From: Harmonia axyridis
Taxonomy: Eukaryota; Arthropoda; Insecta; Coleoptera; Coccinellidae
Assembly (NCBI RefSeq): GCF_914767665.1
Contig: NC_059505.1
Location: 23,247,506-23,311,505, forward strand
DNA: 64,000 nucleotides
Direction of reading: 5' to 3'
The notes beneath the pieces were generated by a model. It was not told the DNA's origin. It worked only from the letters and a program-made list of their open reading frames with translations, and did no database searches. Position numbers and translations under genes: made by a program. This document shows, piece after piece, positions 1 to 10,458 of this stretch. The stretch's first letter is position 1. Each line of letters starts with the position of its first letter.

Positions 1-69
1 TGTTTCAGTGAAAGAGAGAGGATTAAAAAAGTTGATTGAGAAAAGCATTGAGAAGGAAGACAGAAAAAG
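1..69 (+). repeat. Left arm of a perfect 69-bp inverted repeat (pairs with 5097-5165)
   Basis: Base 1 pairs with base 5165 and base 69 with base 5097 without mismatch. The repeat is cut by the window edge, so its real length is unknown. It is coding sequence of the large gene (codons beginning VSVKERGLKK). Confidence 0.9.
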
Positions 70-3000
70 CGAGTTATGGCTCGGAAAGATTGAAGTAAGT
101 TTTCATGAAAAATGTAGGAAGTCGTATCCTATGTCTACCTCTTCAATTAAGAGAAAATCAAAATTATCTACTGATCCATCTTCATCACATTTTACATCAT
201 CTGTAGTTGGACCAAGTATACTACCAGCGTCAACTTCAACAAATTTGAATTTTGATTTTGTAAATCTATGTTTTTTTTGTAAAATGTCATTGGATCGCAA
301 ACATAAACGGGTCCATTTGATAGCTAATAAGTACACACAAGACCAGATACTGGATATTGCCAGGAGGCAAAATGATGAGTTTAGTACTGAATTGATTAAA
401 CGCATTAAAGACATCAACCTAGTTGACTGTAAAGCTAGTTATCATCATAAATGCTACGTGAATTTTAATAAGCTCGTGAAGGAACCAAAAATCTCTACCC
501 TTAAAGAACAAACAGCTAGGATTTTTAATCAAATTTGCAAACACATTGAAGAAAGCTGTCAGTATACATTTAGTTTGCGGGAACTAAAAGATATCATGGG
601 AGATGATCCCTTGAGTCACTTTGTTTTATTTCGAATGTTGAAAGAAAAATATAAAGATGATATCTTCATATCTCATCATCGAGGTAAGGAACCAATGATC
701 TATTATAAAACATTCGATATTTCTAAAATTTGTAGCGATTGGTTCACTGGTGATGGCGATGAAATGGATGATTTACAAAAGCAAACAATTTTGAATGTCG
801 CTGTCAAAATACTCCGTAATGAAATTATTAAACACGATTATCGTAATACATCGTACCCTCCTGCGTCCAGTTTTCTTGACGATGTTGTGTCATCAATTCC
901 GCCATTATTAACTTCGTTCCTTGGAAATTTACTATGCAAGGATAACAGTGACCAATACAGTGATAATTTTATTGTTAGAGATTCAATAGCACATTCCATC
1001 GTCAGTTATTTACGTCCCAAACAATTTATATCATCTCTCCAATTGGCAGTTGGTTCATATGTCCACAGAAAAACTGGTTCCAGACTAATTGTTGATCTGT
1101 TGAGCAAATTAGGTGTTTGTGCCTCATATTATCACATTCAGTTGCATGAAGCTTGTACAGTTATTAATCCTCCAGCTCTTAAAATTAATAGTGATAAGCC
1201 ATTTGCACAATTTGTGTTTGATAATACTGATCACAATGCTAAAACATTAGATGGTAAAGAGACTTTTCATTGCCTTGGTGGAATAGTAGCGTATACGCCT
1301 GAATCGTCTATAAGCTTCGAAGAAAATATTGTTAAATTTAAGAAAATGCCAAAACCTCAGGAATTAGTATCAAAACACGTTATTCCCCAATTACCTTACG
1401 GGTCTTTTAACACTAAGGCTCTACAATCACTAGAATTCATTGCGATAAAAAACATTCCAGTGAGAAAATCACCTGTGATATCAACTTATTATTCTGCGTA
1501 TCTTTGGGCCAAGTTCTTCGAGGTTAAAAACGTACCATCTTGGAAAGGATATATGGAAGTTTTGTCTTCCGGGATTCCTTATACAATGTCGCAAATTGTT
1601 TGCTTACCATTTATAAATGGACCACCGTCAAATTTGACGACATTAAATAGTTCTTTACACTATGCAGCAGCTGAAACTCGTAAATTAAATAGACAGACAT
1701 GTTTTGTCACATATGACCAGCCATTATATGCTAAAGCTCTTTCGATAGTACAAGAATCGAATAGTGAAGAATTAAAAAATGTTGTCGTTCGTCTTGGTGG
1801 CTTCCACCTGTTAATGTCATACCTGGGAGCAATCGGTTACATTATGTCTGAGAGTGGAATTGAAGATTTATGGACAACAGTCTATGCAGGTGATTCTGTA
1901 AAGAAAATGTTAACTGGTCATGCTTATGCTAGAGCGTTGCGAGCTCATATCATGTCGTTCACCGCACTTGGTATTATAATTTGTAGAAGCTTGAAACCTT
2001 CGGATGAATTCCAAGATTCTATTAAAAAGTTTTTCGGTACGTGGGATTCAGAACCTCCACTTCTAACAGATTGTGATGACGAACCAGTAATAACTGATAT
2101 GTGCGAAAGATTTGTACAGCAACTGGCAGTGATGGAAAAAAATGGTCCAACATCTAAATTATGGATCCAGTATTTCAAAAGCATTATTATTGCATTGCAA
2201 TTTTTAGAAGCGGAACGATTAGGCAATTGGGAACTACACTTACAAAGCGTCAAAGAGATGTTACCATTCTTCCATGCAAGTGGACATTATCCATATGCGA
2301 AATACGCTCAAATTTATTTGCAACAAATGGCTGACCTCGAGTTAATTATGGATCCAGGAGAATATGACGAATTCACGAAGGAAGGTTTTTTTACAATTCG
2401 TAGATCCGAAAAAGCATGGGCTGGAATTTGGTCAGACATGGTTATTGAACAGACCCTCAATCGTTTCTTCGGTACTGACTTGAAGCATGGAAGAGGTGTT
2501 ACTTCCAGTGTTGTAACAAGATATTTAGTAGCAATGCCATCAGCATTCAATATCATGGAATGTTTAGAGACATATTGCAAGATTGAATCAAGCAACAGTG
2601 AACAACATGTTGATATTTCAAGAAGTAGAATCACAAAAGATGAAGTAGGAATTAAAAAATTTTTGTTTTGGCTTGATGAAAGAAATCCATTTGAGGTTAG
2701 AACTTCATTAGTATCACTCTCTACTGGAATCATAGGTGGACCAACAATTAATTGTCATAATGCAGTAGAAGTTGGATTGCAAGGTATAGCTACCATGGTT
2801 GGTAAAAATATTGATAACGTTTCTTTGTCTAACGCGTTCAAAGTGAAAACACTTGCAAATGCGAAAAGTGGTATGCATATTGGCGATGATTTTGTTGCTG
2901 TCGACTCATTCTTGTTAATTCAGAGAATATCAGTATTTTTTCATGGCAATGTTGAAGAAACACGCAATGCATTGAAGTACGAGTTGTCACCGTTTCCTCT

Positions 3001-4912
3001 GAGCTTATTCGACGAACATGGATTAATGAGAAAAACACCAAAATCAGAATTGTATAACGTTTTCCAGCCATACATTCAATCGCCTGCCTTAATATCTGGA
3101 TCTGGATCAATTTTTGTAATTGATGGTGGCTGGCTTCTGCATAGCTATGTTTGGCCGCATGGAAAGAAATACTCAGACATTTGTAACCTTTACTACTCTT
3201 ATCTTATTAAACATTTTGGATCTAACGTGACAGTCATATTCGATGGCTACTCGAAGGAAACAATAGGAATTAAGTCCTACGAAAGATATCGCAGAAAAGA
3301 AAAATGTGTTGCTGCAGATGTTGAGATTTCTGAAGATAATCTCGTGACCTTGACCCAAAAGAAGTTCCTGTCCAATATTGCAAATAAGAAACAATTTGTA
3401 AACTTACTGAGTAATAATCTTCAAAACCGTGGTATTAGCACGAATATAGCTTCAGAAGACGCGGATCTTTTAATTGTCAAAACTGCAATCGATTTAAAAA
3501 GAAGAAGAAATCAATCCGTGACGATAGTTGGTAATGATATTGACTTACTTATCATTTTGATTTCACTTGTCTCTGACGAAGAGGTAATATACTTTTATAA
3601 AATGACACCAGGAAAACAAGCTAATGTTATTTATTCTACGGAATACGATAAAAATTTGAAGCCTTTTTTGCTTTTTGCGCATGCATTTGCAGGTTGCGAC
3701 ACTACAAGTGCAATTTTTAAAAAAGGAAAAAAAAGTATAATATCTTTATTGAAAAAAAAACCTGATTTGCAAGCTCTAATTTCTGTTTTCTATGAGTCTA
3801 ATCGTTCAATTGAGGAATTATACGCAGTATCTGAAAAAATTATATTCCATCTCTATGGTCAAAGTATTACAGATGAACTGACACTTGGTGAATTAAGATA
3901 TAGGATATTTTCATTATCGGCTGCTGCTTTTAAAAAAGAAGTTATCTTAGCTTCTTTACCACCGACTGAATCAGCCCTACGAGAACATACAAAACGAGTG
4001 TATTATCAAATTCAACAGTGGTTAGGCAACAATCTAAATCCGGACGATTGGGGTTGGAGAAGAACCTTATTTATGATGATACCTATCATGTCAAACGCGG
4101 AACCAGCACCAAAGGAGTTAATAGATAAAGTAAGTTACAATTCACACCAACTTATCTTATTTTAGTGTTATCCAATAGTAATAATAAATTATTCATTTTG
4201 CATTTTATTTTAACAGGTTTCTTGTAGCTGTAAAACGAATTGTTTATCAGCTCGATGTGGTTGCAAAAAAAGTGGTTTAAAATGCAATAAATTTTGTAAA
4301 AGTTGCCAAGGCCAAAGCTGTGATAACGCTTCTGCAAGATCGTTTAATCTTGAGGATGATGAAAATGAAGATAAAGAAGATGAAGAAAGAGATGATAGTG
4401 ATGATGAAAATGATGATGATGGAAATGTTTATGAGGATGAAAATGATGGTGAAGAAGAAACTACTGTCGAAGACGGAGAACAAGAAAATGAAGCTATATG
4501 TACAGGACGTAAAACTGTTAAAAACACTCGTTCAAAAGTATCCACACAAAAGGTATAATATCAATCAAATAAAATTCTTCTTTAGTTAATTTTTACGCTA
4601 TGGACGATAATTTTTTTCTTGTATTCTTCACAGATTTTTTGTGGTTGTAGAACCAATTGTGCATCAGCAAGATGTAGTTGTAGAAAAAGTTCTCTCAAAT
4701 GTAATGAATTATGCAAGTTTTGTCATGGTGATACATGCAATAACAGTATAAATGCAGGCGTTGATACCAATGAAGATAGTGAATATGAGACACATACAAA
4801 AGCTAACGATAAAGACGAAGAAACACCTACTGAAGAAGAAAACGAAGGAAGCTCAACTGTTAGAGACAGCAGTCCACTTGATGAAATTTATATTAACTTT
4901 GAAAAATTTTAA
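2..4912 (+). CDS. 5'-partial three-exon gene: finger-like motifs, PIN/FEN1-like nuclease and two CXC domains
   Basis: Spliced CDS: exon 2-4129, intron 4130-4216, exon 4217-4552, intron 4553-4633, exon 4634-4912. Both introns are GT-AG and phase 0. No ATG starts the frame: base 8 is GTG inside the frame, so the true start lies upstream (the inverted copy at 5097-5227 shows it). Numbering residues from base 8: HxxxC at 33-36; CxxC at 88-91 with C141 and HxxxC near 145-149, suggesting two CCHC-like fingers; an acidic motif at 405-408 (FDNTDHN); D570 in TYDQPLY; GGFH at 597-600; E814 in VIEQTLNR. A PIN/XPG-like region has D1039, D1079, E1150/D1151/D1153, D1177/D1179 and GCDTTS around D1231. The last two exons each encode one CXC domain. 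From memory, proteins with the GGFH, VIEQ and GCDTTS motifs are multicopy and unnamed in many animal genomes, which suggests a mobile or domesticated element. Function is inferred only. The frame is open throughout. Confidence 0.85.
4130..4216 (+). other. Intron 1 (87 bp)
   Basis: It runs from a consensus GTAAGT donor to a TTTTAACAG acceptor, in phase 0. The reading frame closes inside it at 4165. Translation on both sides is consistent with splicing, because the CXC domain begins immediately after the acceptor. Confidence 0.8.
4217..4552 (+). CDS. Exon encoding first CXC domain and acidic linker
   Basis: This is the second visible exon of the gene, 112 codons in phase 0. The acceptor is a pyrimidine-rich run ending AACAG at 4216, and the donor is GTATAA at 4553. 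It opens with VSCSCKTNCLSARCGCKK and continues with the remaining cysteines of a Tesmin/TSO1-like CXC domain, which binds zinc and usually DNA. The rest is a strongly acidic Asp/Glu linker. If the upstream donor at 4130 is not used, the reading frame runs 11 codons into the intron and stops at 4165, giving a form without CXC domains. Confidence 0.8.
4553..4633 (+). other. Intron 2 (81 bp)
   Basis: It runs from a GTATAA donor to a TTCTTCACAG acceptor, in phase 0, and separates the two CXC exons. Confidence 0.8.
4634..4912 (+). CDS. Exon encoding second CXC domain and C-terminus
   Basis: This is the last exon, 92 codons plus a TAA stop. The acceptor follows a long T-rich tract and ends CACAG at 4633. 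The start, IFCGCRTNCASARCSCRK, repeats the cysteine layout of the previous exon, so the two exons look like an internal duplication. The linker between the two CXC units is acidic and lacks the short RNPxAF-type spacer of LIN54/tesmin proteins. This argues that the pair arose separately from the classical CRC proteins. The tail is acidic and of unknown role. Confidence 0.8.
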   Translation: MFCGCRTNCASARCSCRKSSLKCNELCKFCHGDTCNNSINAGVDTNEDSEYETHTKANDKDEETPTEEENEGSSTVRDSSPLDEIYINFEKF

Positions 4913-5028
4913 TATAATTTTTGGAATTGCAAAATCTATATTTTTTTATTTATTATATAATTAGAGAATCAATTACTCTTAGGAAGTTTCTTCAAATTTT
5001 TTTAATTGTAATACAATTTTGTAATCTA

Positions 5029-5084
5029 TTAAAAAAAAAAAAATTTTTCTCTAGAATTAAAGTTTATAATCATATAAGTAATTT
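5029..5084 (+). repeat. 55-bp direct repeat, copy 1
   Basis: It is nearly identical to 5791-5845, with one length difference in the A run. The two copies bracket the inverted promoter/exon segment, so the downstream sequence of the gene seems to have been continuous here before the inverted piece was added. Confidence 0.85.
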
Positions 5085-5096
5085 TTTTTCTGTCTT

Positions 5097-5227
5097 CTTT
5101 TTCTGTCTTCCTTCTCAATGCTTTTCTCAATCAACTTTTTTAATCCTCTCTCTTTCACTGAAACAACAGTGTCGGTGTCATTGATCAAAACTGTGTCACA
5201 AATACTGCATAATGCTTGTTGATCCAT
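5097..5227 (-). pseudogene. Inverted copy of the 5' coding exon of the CXC gene
   Basis: The minus strand carries an ATG at 5227-5225 followed by an open frame starting MDQQALCSICDTVLIND. It joins in frame to the VSVKERG stretch that opens the window and is identical to bases 1-69. It breaks off at 5097 with a short partial tandem repeat of AAGACAGAAAAA and no further homology to the gene. It supplies the missing N-terminus, including a CxxC pair that would complete the first finger-like motif with the HxxxC at residues 33-36. It may be a second terminal copy of a transposon, a local inverted duplication or an assembly fold-back. Confidence 0.8.
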
Positions 5228-5470
5228 GTTGAAATTTCAACCTATATAAACAAGAAAAGTACAAAATTAATTCATTATCAACTAATCTAGGTAGATACTT
5301 CAACAATAGTATTTACAAAATTAAATAATATAAAATGATTGATGGTGATTTTTATAACAAAGTAAATAAAAAGCATGTGTTTATGTTTTGACCATGCGGT
5401 TTCTCAATATAAAATTGAACATCACTTAAATAATTACCTTTTCCAAATTAACAGCACTAATCAATTCACT
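5228..5470 (-). promoter_or_regulatory. 5' UTR, first intron and non-coding exon of the inverted gene copy
   Basis: On the minus strand a GGAAAAG|GTAATT donor sits at 5437-5436. A TTTATATAG acceptor ends at 5242, 14 bases before the ATG at 5227. This gives a non-coding first exon (end at 5438), an intron of about 195 bp and a short leader. The splice signals are seen in the sequence; their use is inferred. Confidence 0.5.
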
Positions 5471-5501
5471 CAAAACAAATGGAGAATATTGTAAACACAC
5501 A

Positions 5502-5555
5502 GAGAACAACTGGCGCATTGAGAACAACTGGCGCATTGAGAACAACTGACGCATG
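5502..5555 (-). promoter_or_regulatory. Three tandem 18-bp repeats, likely promoter of the inverted gene copy
   Basis: Three consecutive 18-bp units (GAGAACAACTGGCGCATT on the + strand) occupy 5502-5519, 5520-5537 and 5538-5555. The last diverges to a GACGCATGCGCAT end resembling an NRF1-type palindrome. They lie about 65 bp or more upstream of the predicted donor of the non-coding exon, where a core promoter would be expected. Promoter function is inferred from position. Confidence 0.5.
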
Positions 5556-5790
5556 CGCATGAGGTACCGAAGTCGGTAGTGAAAGCAAATGGCCGCCACA
5601 CAATATCTTTAACCAGGTAAATTATTTTATATCTGCTTGAAAAGAACAGGTAAAAATTAAATTTCAACGCGTATGGTCAATTTCTTAAAATATTAATCTA
5701 TTAAAAAAAATATATATATATTTTCATCAGTTAAAGTTGATTTAATTTGAAAATAAAAATTTTAAATTGTTATAACTTTTTTATAAACAA

Positions 5791-5845
5791 TTAAAAAAAA
5801 AAAATTTTTCTCTAGAATTAAAGTTTATAATCATATAAGTAATTT
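5791..5845 (+). repeat. 55-bp direct repeat, copy 2
   Basis: This is the second copy of the repeat at 5029-5084; both contain TCTCTAGAATTAAAG. Together they look like a long duplication at the junctions of the inverted segment. Confidence 0.85.
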
Positions 5846-7105
5846 AAAAAAAAAAATTATGAGTTTTTTCAATTTTTCAACAACTTATGATTTTTTAAAG
5901 TTCCTGTTATCATCCCCTAGCTTTTAGCTACCATATCTCAGTTAATTTCAATTTTAGGAAAAAAAGTTGTGAGAACATTTTTATGTAAAATTTTACGCTC
6001 TACAACTTTTATTCGAAACTTTTTTTTCTAACACTTACCATTTCCCCAAAATTTCAAAAAAACCCCTTTTTTAATTTTTTTTCACCCCTTCCCGGGGGTG
6101 AATTTGAAAAAACCTTTCACAGTTCGTTTTTAGATGCTTCAAAGTAACTTATATCCAAAATTCAAGTTTTAACCTCAAAATTCGTATTTCATTGGCCATT
6201 TTCTTGGACTATTTGTTTCAAAGTAGGACACGTCAATAATATATGAAGAAGAAAAATATGTCAGCAATGACAGCAATACGATCAAACGAAAATACTGTAA
6301 ATAATTTCAAGATCCTAATAATTTTCCTTATATTCATATTGAATAATCATATTTATCTACTCCTATTTCTCTTTCTTACAAACTAAAATTTGCGTCAAGC
6401 CTTTGTTTCATCTGTGTTTTTCTTCATTTCCTTCCATTTGGCCATGTAGACTCCTTCCGGGTCGTATCTAGCCTCAAGAAGGTGAAACATAACTCATTAT
6501 TCAACTGCTTTTGAGCAATTAATAGTATATATTAACAAACAGCGTGATTTATAATAACTCACTACTATAACTCACTATTATGAATCGGAAAATATGGATC
6601 TGTGCTTCTATACTTCTCTGCTTCTATTCGATTGCCGAAAGGGAACATTCCATTATTGTTATTGAGGGGAGGAATGTCCGAGGGAATGTCACTTTTGACG
6701 TTTTCAAATTAAGTTGATATCTAATTATTGTGAATGTTTTGCTGAAAACGATTAATTCAGATAGTGAAGATGAAATATTATAAAGGTATACATTTCCAAA
6801 AGACAAACAGCTAATGTTACCATACAGAATTAATTGCCCGAAAAAAAGTAATCGTTTACAGGGAATATTTTTTGGTATATTTTAATGCATTTTTATAGGC
6901 AATTATTAAGGTTTTTCAATAAATTTCTATGTCTGTACTCTGTACTGGATTCGAGCTAGCCGAAGCTAGTTCGATTGTGATTGGTAGCACTAAGTTTCCA
7001 TCTCTCTTGTACGGGATCGAGCACATTATGTTTATTTCCCGTTCCTTCTGTCTTTATTCTAAGTCTGTATTTTTTTCTTAGTATTTATTGATATAGTCGT
7101 AGATA
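5846..7105. other. Non-coding, repeat-like AT-rich DNA
   Basis: No open frame of substance. The first 400 bases have T-rich runs and a CCCCTTCCCGGGGGTGAA motif that reads like the body of a dispersed repeat. The rest shows no recognisable feature. Confidence 0.4.
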
Positions 7106-7238
7106 AAGTATAGTATTCAACTTGCGGTAATGGTCATAACTCACTTGATGAATTACAGCACTCGCCTGTGGCTCGTGCTGCAAACATCATCTGCGTGAGT
7201 TATGACCTACATTACCGCTCGTTGAATAATATACTATT
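7106..7238. repeat. Hairpin (inverted repeat) element
   Basis: The left arm (about 7106-7144, with TTGCGGTAATGGTCATAACT) pairs with the right arm (about 7195-7238, with AGTTATGACCTACATTACCG), leaving a loop of about 50 bp. The ends resemble a miniature inverted-repeat element; no clear target duplication is visible. Confidence 0.65.
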
Positions 7239-8885
7239 TGATTGAATTTTATAGTGTTAAAATATTTTTTCATTCTATTGTGCTTTTTTTTTAATTTTCG
7301 CAAATGAATTTTTATTTGATTTGAATTGAGTTTATTGTATCTGAGAGTTTACTAGTTCAACTGTTGGTTTCGATTCAGGTAAATATATTTGTCGTTCCTA
7401 TCTAAATCTTATCGAACCAATGAACTAACACAAAAATTTTAAACGTGGAATAAGTAATGGGACAAAGCACAGATGATTCAATGGTATAAAGAGTAAATAT
7501 TCATTAAATTATATCAACTTGACTTAAAATCAGAACTTTTTTTTTATCAATCGGTTCAGAACGTTGTCCGATGCATAATAACCATTTCTCTCCATCTCCC
7601 TTAATCAGAAAATTTATGTATTCATGGATGAAATAAATAGTACCATGGGAAGCTCATATCAGTTTTGCAATTTCATTTAAAATTTCTCATTTTTATTTTC
7701 CACCGTAAGTATAGAAAAATTTATTTCAAAACTTTATAATTGGCGCATGCAATGAAACGCAGAAATAATTCCGTGTAGTAAAACTTTGGAGACATGAATT
7801 TCCAAAATTTCATTTCAAAATTCATTGTGTATGAAACTAATGAAGATATGTATCTCTAATAGTTCCTATGAAAACTTCTGGACAGGGGACAGAAGGTTTT
7901 TTTGTTTGATTTTTGAATTCTACATGAAATATGATAATTGCAAAGGGAATGAAAGAATATTTTTCCTTGAACGAATTTAAATGTTCAGTATTGGAAATAA
8001 TGAACCAGAATATCACGCAAATCTAAAGAATGTCGAAATTATGACTTGATTTTGAAACGTGTTTGAGGCAAGAATCACAAGATTATTGGTTATTGGTTGA
8101 TTAGAAGAAATGACAAAAAATGTGATCAACAATTTGAAATTAAAGTCATAAAAAAATTAAAGATTCTGCTTTTTCAAAGTGGGGTCAATGCCCCCATGAG
8201 TCCAGTCTAGTTACGCCCCTGCTGGCGATCGCTTCAGTCATCTTGGAGCTAAGGGAGCCACCTTATTCTGTCTAAGCGCGCATAAACTTGCAGAAATATA
8301 TGACCTGCGACTCGCTACTTACTCTTACTACTAATTAATTGGTAGTAAAACTTATTAGTAATAAAAACTTGTTTCAGTCATGATCAACTACCGAATAGTA
8401 ACGGCTTAAACAGTTCAATATCAAGTAGCTTAATATAAAGTCAAACAAATACCTCAAATCAAGTCAAGTCAAGTTCAAAGATGTAATTTTTCACGAGCGA
8501 GCTTGATGTTCAAGTCGAGTAGTTGGTTAAAATATCAGACTACTTGGCTTGATGAATCCCTTCGGGTCCATCATCATTCAGGAAGAAATAATAGTTTTTC
8601 GGTGCTATTAAACTTTCCAGATGCCCGATGATGAATAATTACTACCAATACTACCAAATAACTACCGAGTATTAAGAAAATTGGGGCTTCATAATTTAAG
8701 AATTCCAGCAGTTACTGGTTGTCCTTTCATTAAAAGAATAGGGTGCATCATATATTAGAGGCTTCTGTCGTTTATTGACTAATGAATAATTGAATGAATG
8801 GCCGAGTCTCGCATTGATTCACGAATCAATATCACTTTTCAAGAATAGAGGAACACACGAGGCGATTCTTTGTTCAGATATTTTA
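7239..8885. other. Non-coding; one possible DNA-transposon end near 8221
   Basis: No supportable gene. On the minus strand from 8221 leftward the sequence opens CAGGGGCGTAACTAGACTGG, a form common at ends of hAT-like insect elements. No matching opposite end was found, so this is a weak call. The rest is featureless AT-rich sequence. Confidence 0.3.
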
Positions 8886-9545
8886 CAGGGTGTCACGGGA
8901 ATAACTATGTAGATACTCTTATCCGATGTAAGGTAGGACTAGGATTATAGGAATTAGGAAAACTGCAGGTTCTATTGAAATGAAAATTTGCATTTACATG
9001 TGAAATAAAAATTGCAAACTTAGTGTAAAATTTCATTTTTTTCGCGAAAAAATATTCCTTGATCACGAAACCGATGAAGTTGAAATTATAAGTGTTGATA
9101 TAAAATAATGATTTAAATGAATTGAATTTCTAGTTGATAACATCATCAAAACCATACAAATTTCAAAAAGAATATTGGAAAAAAAAAAATATTTACGTGA
9201 CGAAACAAACGATCAGAATAAGATTTTGCGTGTGTGATAAGATTAACAATTTTTCATGCTGAATTTCAAGCTGATCGCATCATCAGAACCAAAAAATATA
9301 TAGGCAGAATTCATAGTATCGAAAAAAAACTTATATTTCCGTACCAACAGATTCCATTGAAATTAGATTCTGCAAGTAAATAGAAAATAACAATTTCAAG
9401 TTGGATGCAAAATATCGTGTAGATCGGGTCATCATAAAAACAAAGGGAAGCACTGATGTGAAGTGATACCCATAGTAGGTTCTGTGGTGTCCAACGACGC
9501 AATTGGCGCATGCATGAACGAGGATACAAAAGCTCTTGAGTTCAC
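8886..9545. repeat. Fold-back element end and degenerate satellite-like units
   Basis: A CAGGGTGTCACGGGAATAAC terminus near 8888 resembles the terminus near 19247. From about 9050 to 9440 there are imperfect units of roughly 130-170 bp sharing AATTTCAAGCTGATCGCATC-like and CATCATCAGAACC-like cores. Around 9500-9530 is half of a hairpin repeat (AATTGGCGCATGCATGAACG) also seen near 30430, 34570 and 46500. Confidence 0.45.
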
Positions 9546-10458
9546 GTCAGTCTTTCATTTTGCAGTAAAGGACTTATGTGAAAATGTAATCGACTGAAGC
9601 AACCATTTTAGTGAAAACTTTTGAAGCTCCCTTTGAAGTAGGACAATTCATATTCGTAGTAGATTTTCAATCATGCTGTATTTTACAGAGTAGAACTTAC
9701 CAGCTAGTATGTATTTGGAAATAGTAGTACCGACTCACCTGAAAAAAAAAATTCACTGTTCAATAGAACGTTCAAAAATATTTAAATCGAAAACAACGAG
9801 TATAATTTTATGTTTCCGAATACATCCTAGTTTCAAATGTATGTCTTACACTTCTATATTCTACAAAGAATTTAAAAACTATTTCGTCTTCACATAGACA
9901 TTTCATCAGCAGGAGGAAAACATTAAATCTTGAAAATCTTTGAAAATACGACTTCCAGACAATTGTCATATTATATTAATACACATATATTATGTTAAAG
10001 CATTATTTTTGTATTAGGTAAATCTTCAATTTTTATTTCACAAAAGACACTTCCAGCATTCTAGTTAGTGCCCTCGAATTAATTGTGAACTAATGAGTAG
10101 TTTCCATTCGTGACAACAATTGATGAGCATGTCTTGGAATTATGAGTAGATAACTTCAGGAACATGTATTCGCAAATGTTTCTCATAAATGTTTGAAGCT
10201 TCATCAAGAAAAAATATATTCTGCCTCAGAATACATATTTTGCACCATAACGGAATAATTAACAAATGAATGGGGTGGTCTATTTGAACATTTATGGCAT
10301 CAAAACCTAAGAAATTTTCCTAGTTCAATGACTATGGGCCATAAATTTGATTTTGATAGTGTTCAGATTATTATAGGGAAGAGGTTGGTTATAGAAGAAA
10401 TATAAGTGAGATTATCCATATAAAAAGAAATTACTCTGTTAATCATAGAGAAGACGTA
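9546..10458. other. Non-coding, nothing recognised
   Basis: AT-rich sequence with short open frames only and no repeat structure that I could pair with another part of the window. Confidence 0.4.

Noticed and set aside
103..3394. Minus-strand open frames of 73-139 codons under the large gene
   Set aside because: They are shadows of the long plus-strand coding exon and have no recognisable motifs.
4277..4589. Opposed frames rich in Met/Lys or Ile/Phe over the acidic linker
   Set aside because: These are out-of-frame readings of the GAT/GAA-rich acidic linker exon.
6945..7010. A GGTTCGATTGTGATTGG-like stretch resembling a tRNA T arm
   Set aside because: No acceptor, D or anticodon stem can be fitted around it.
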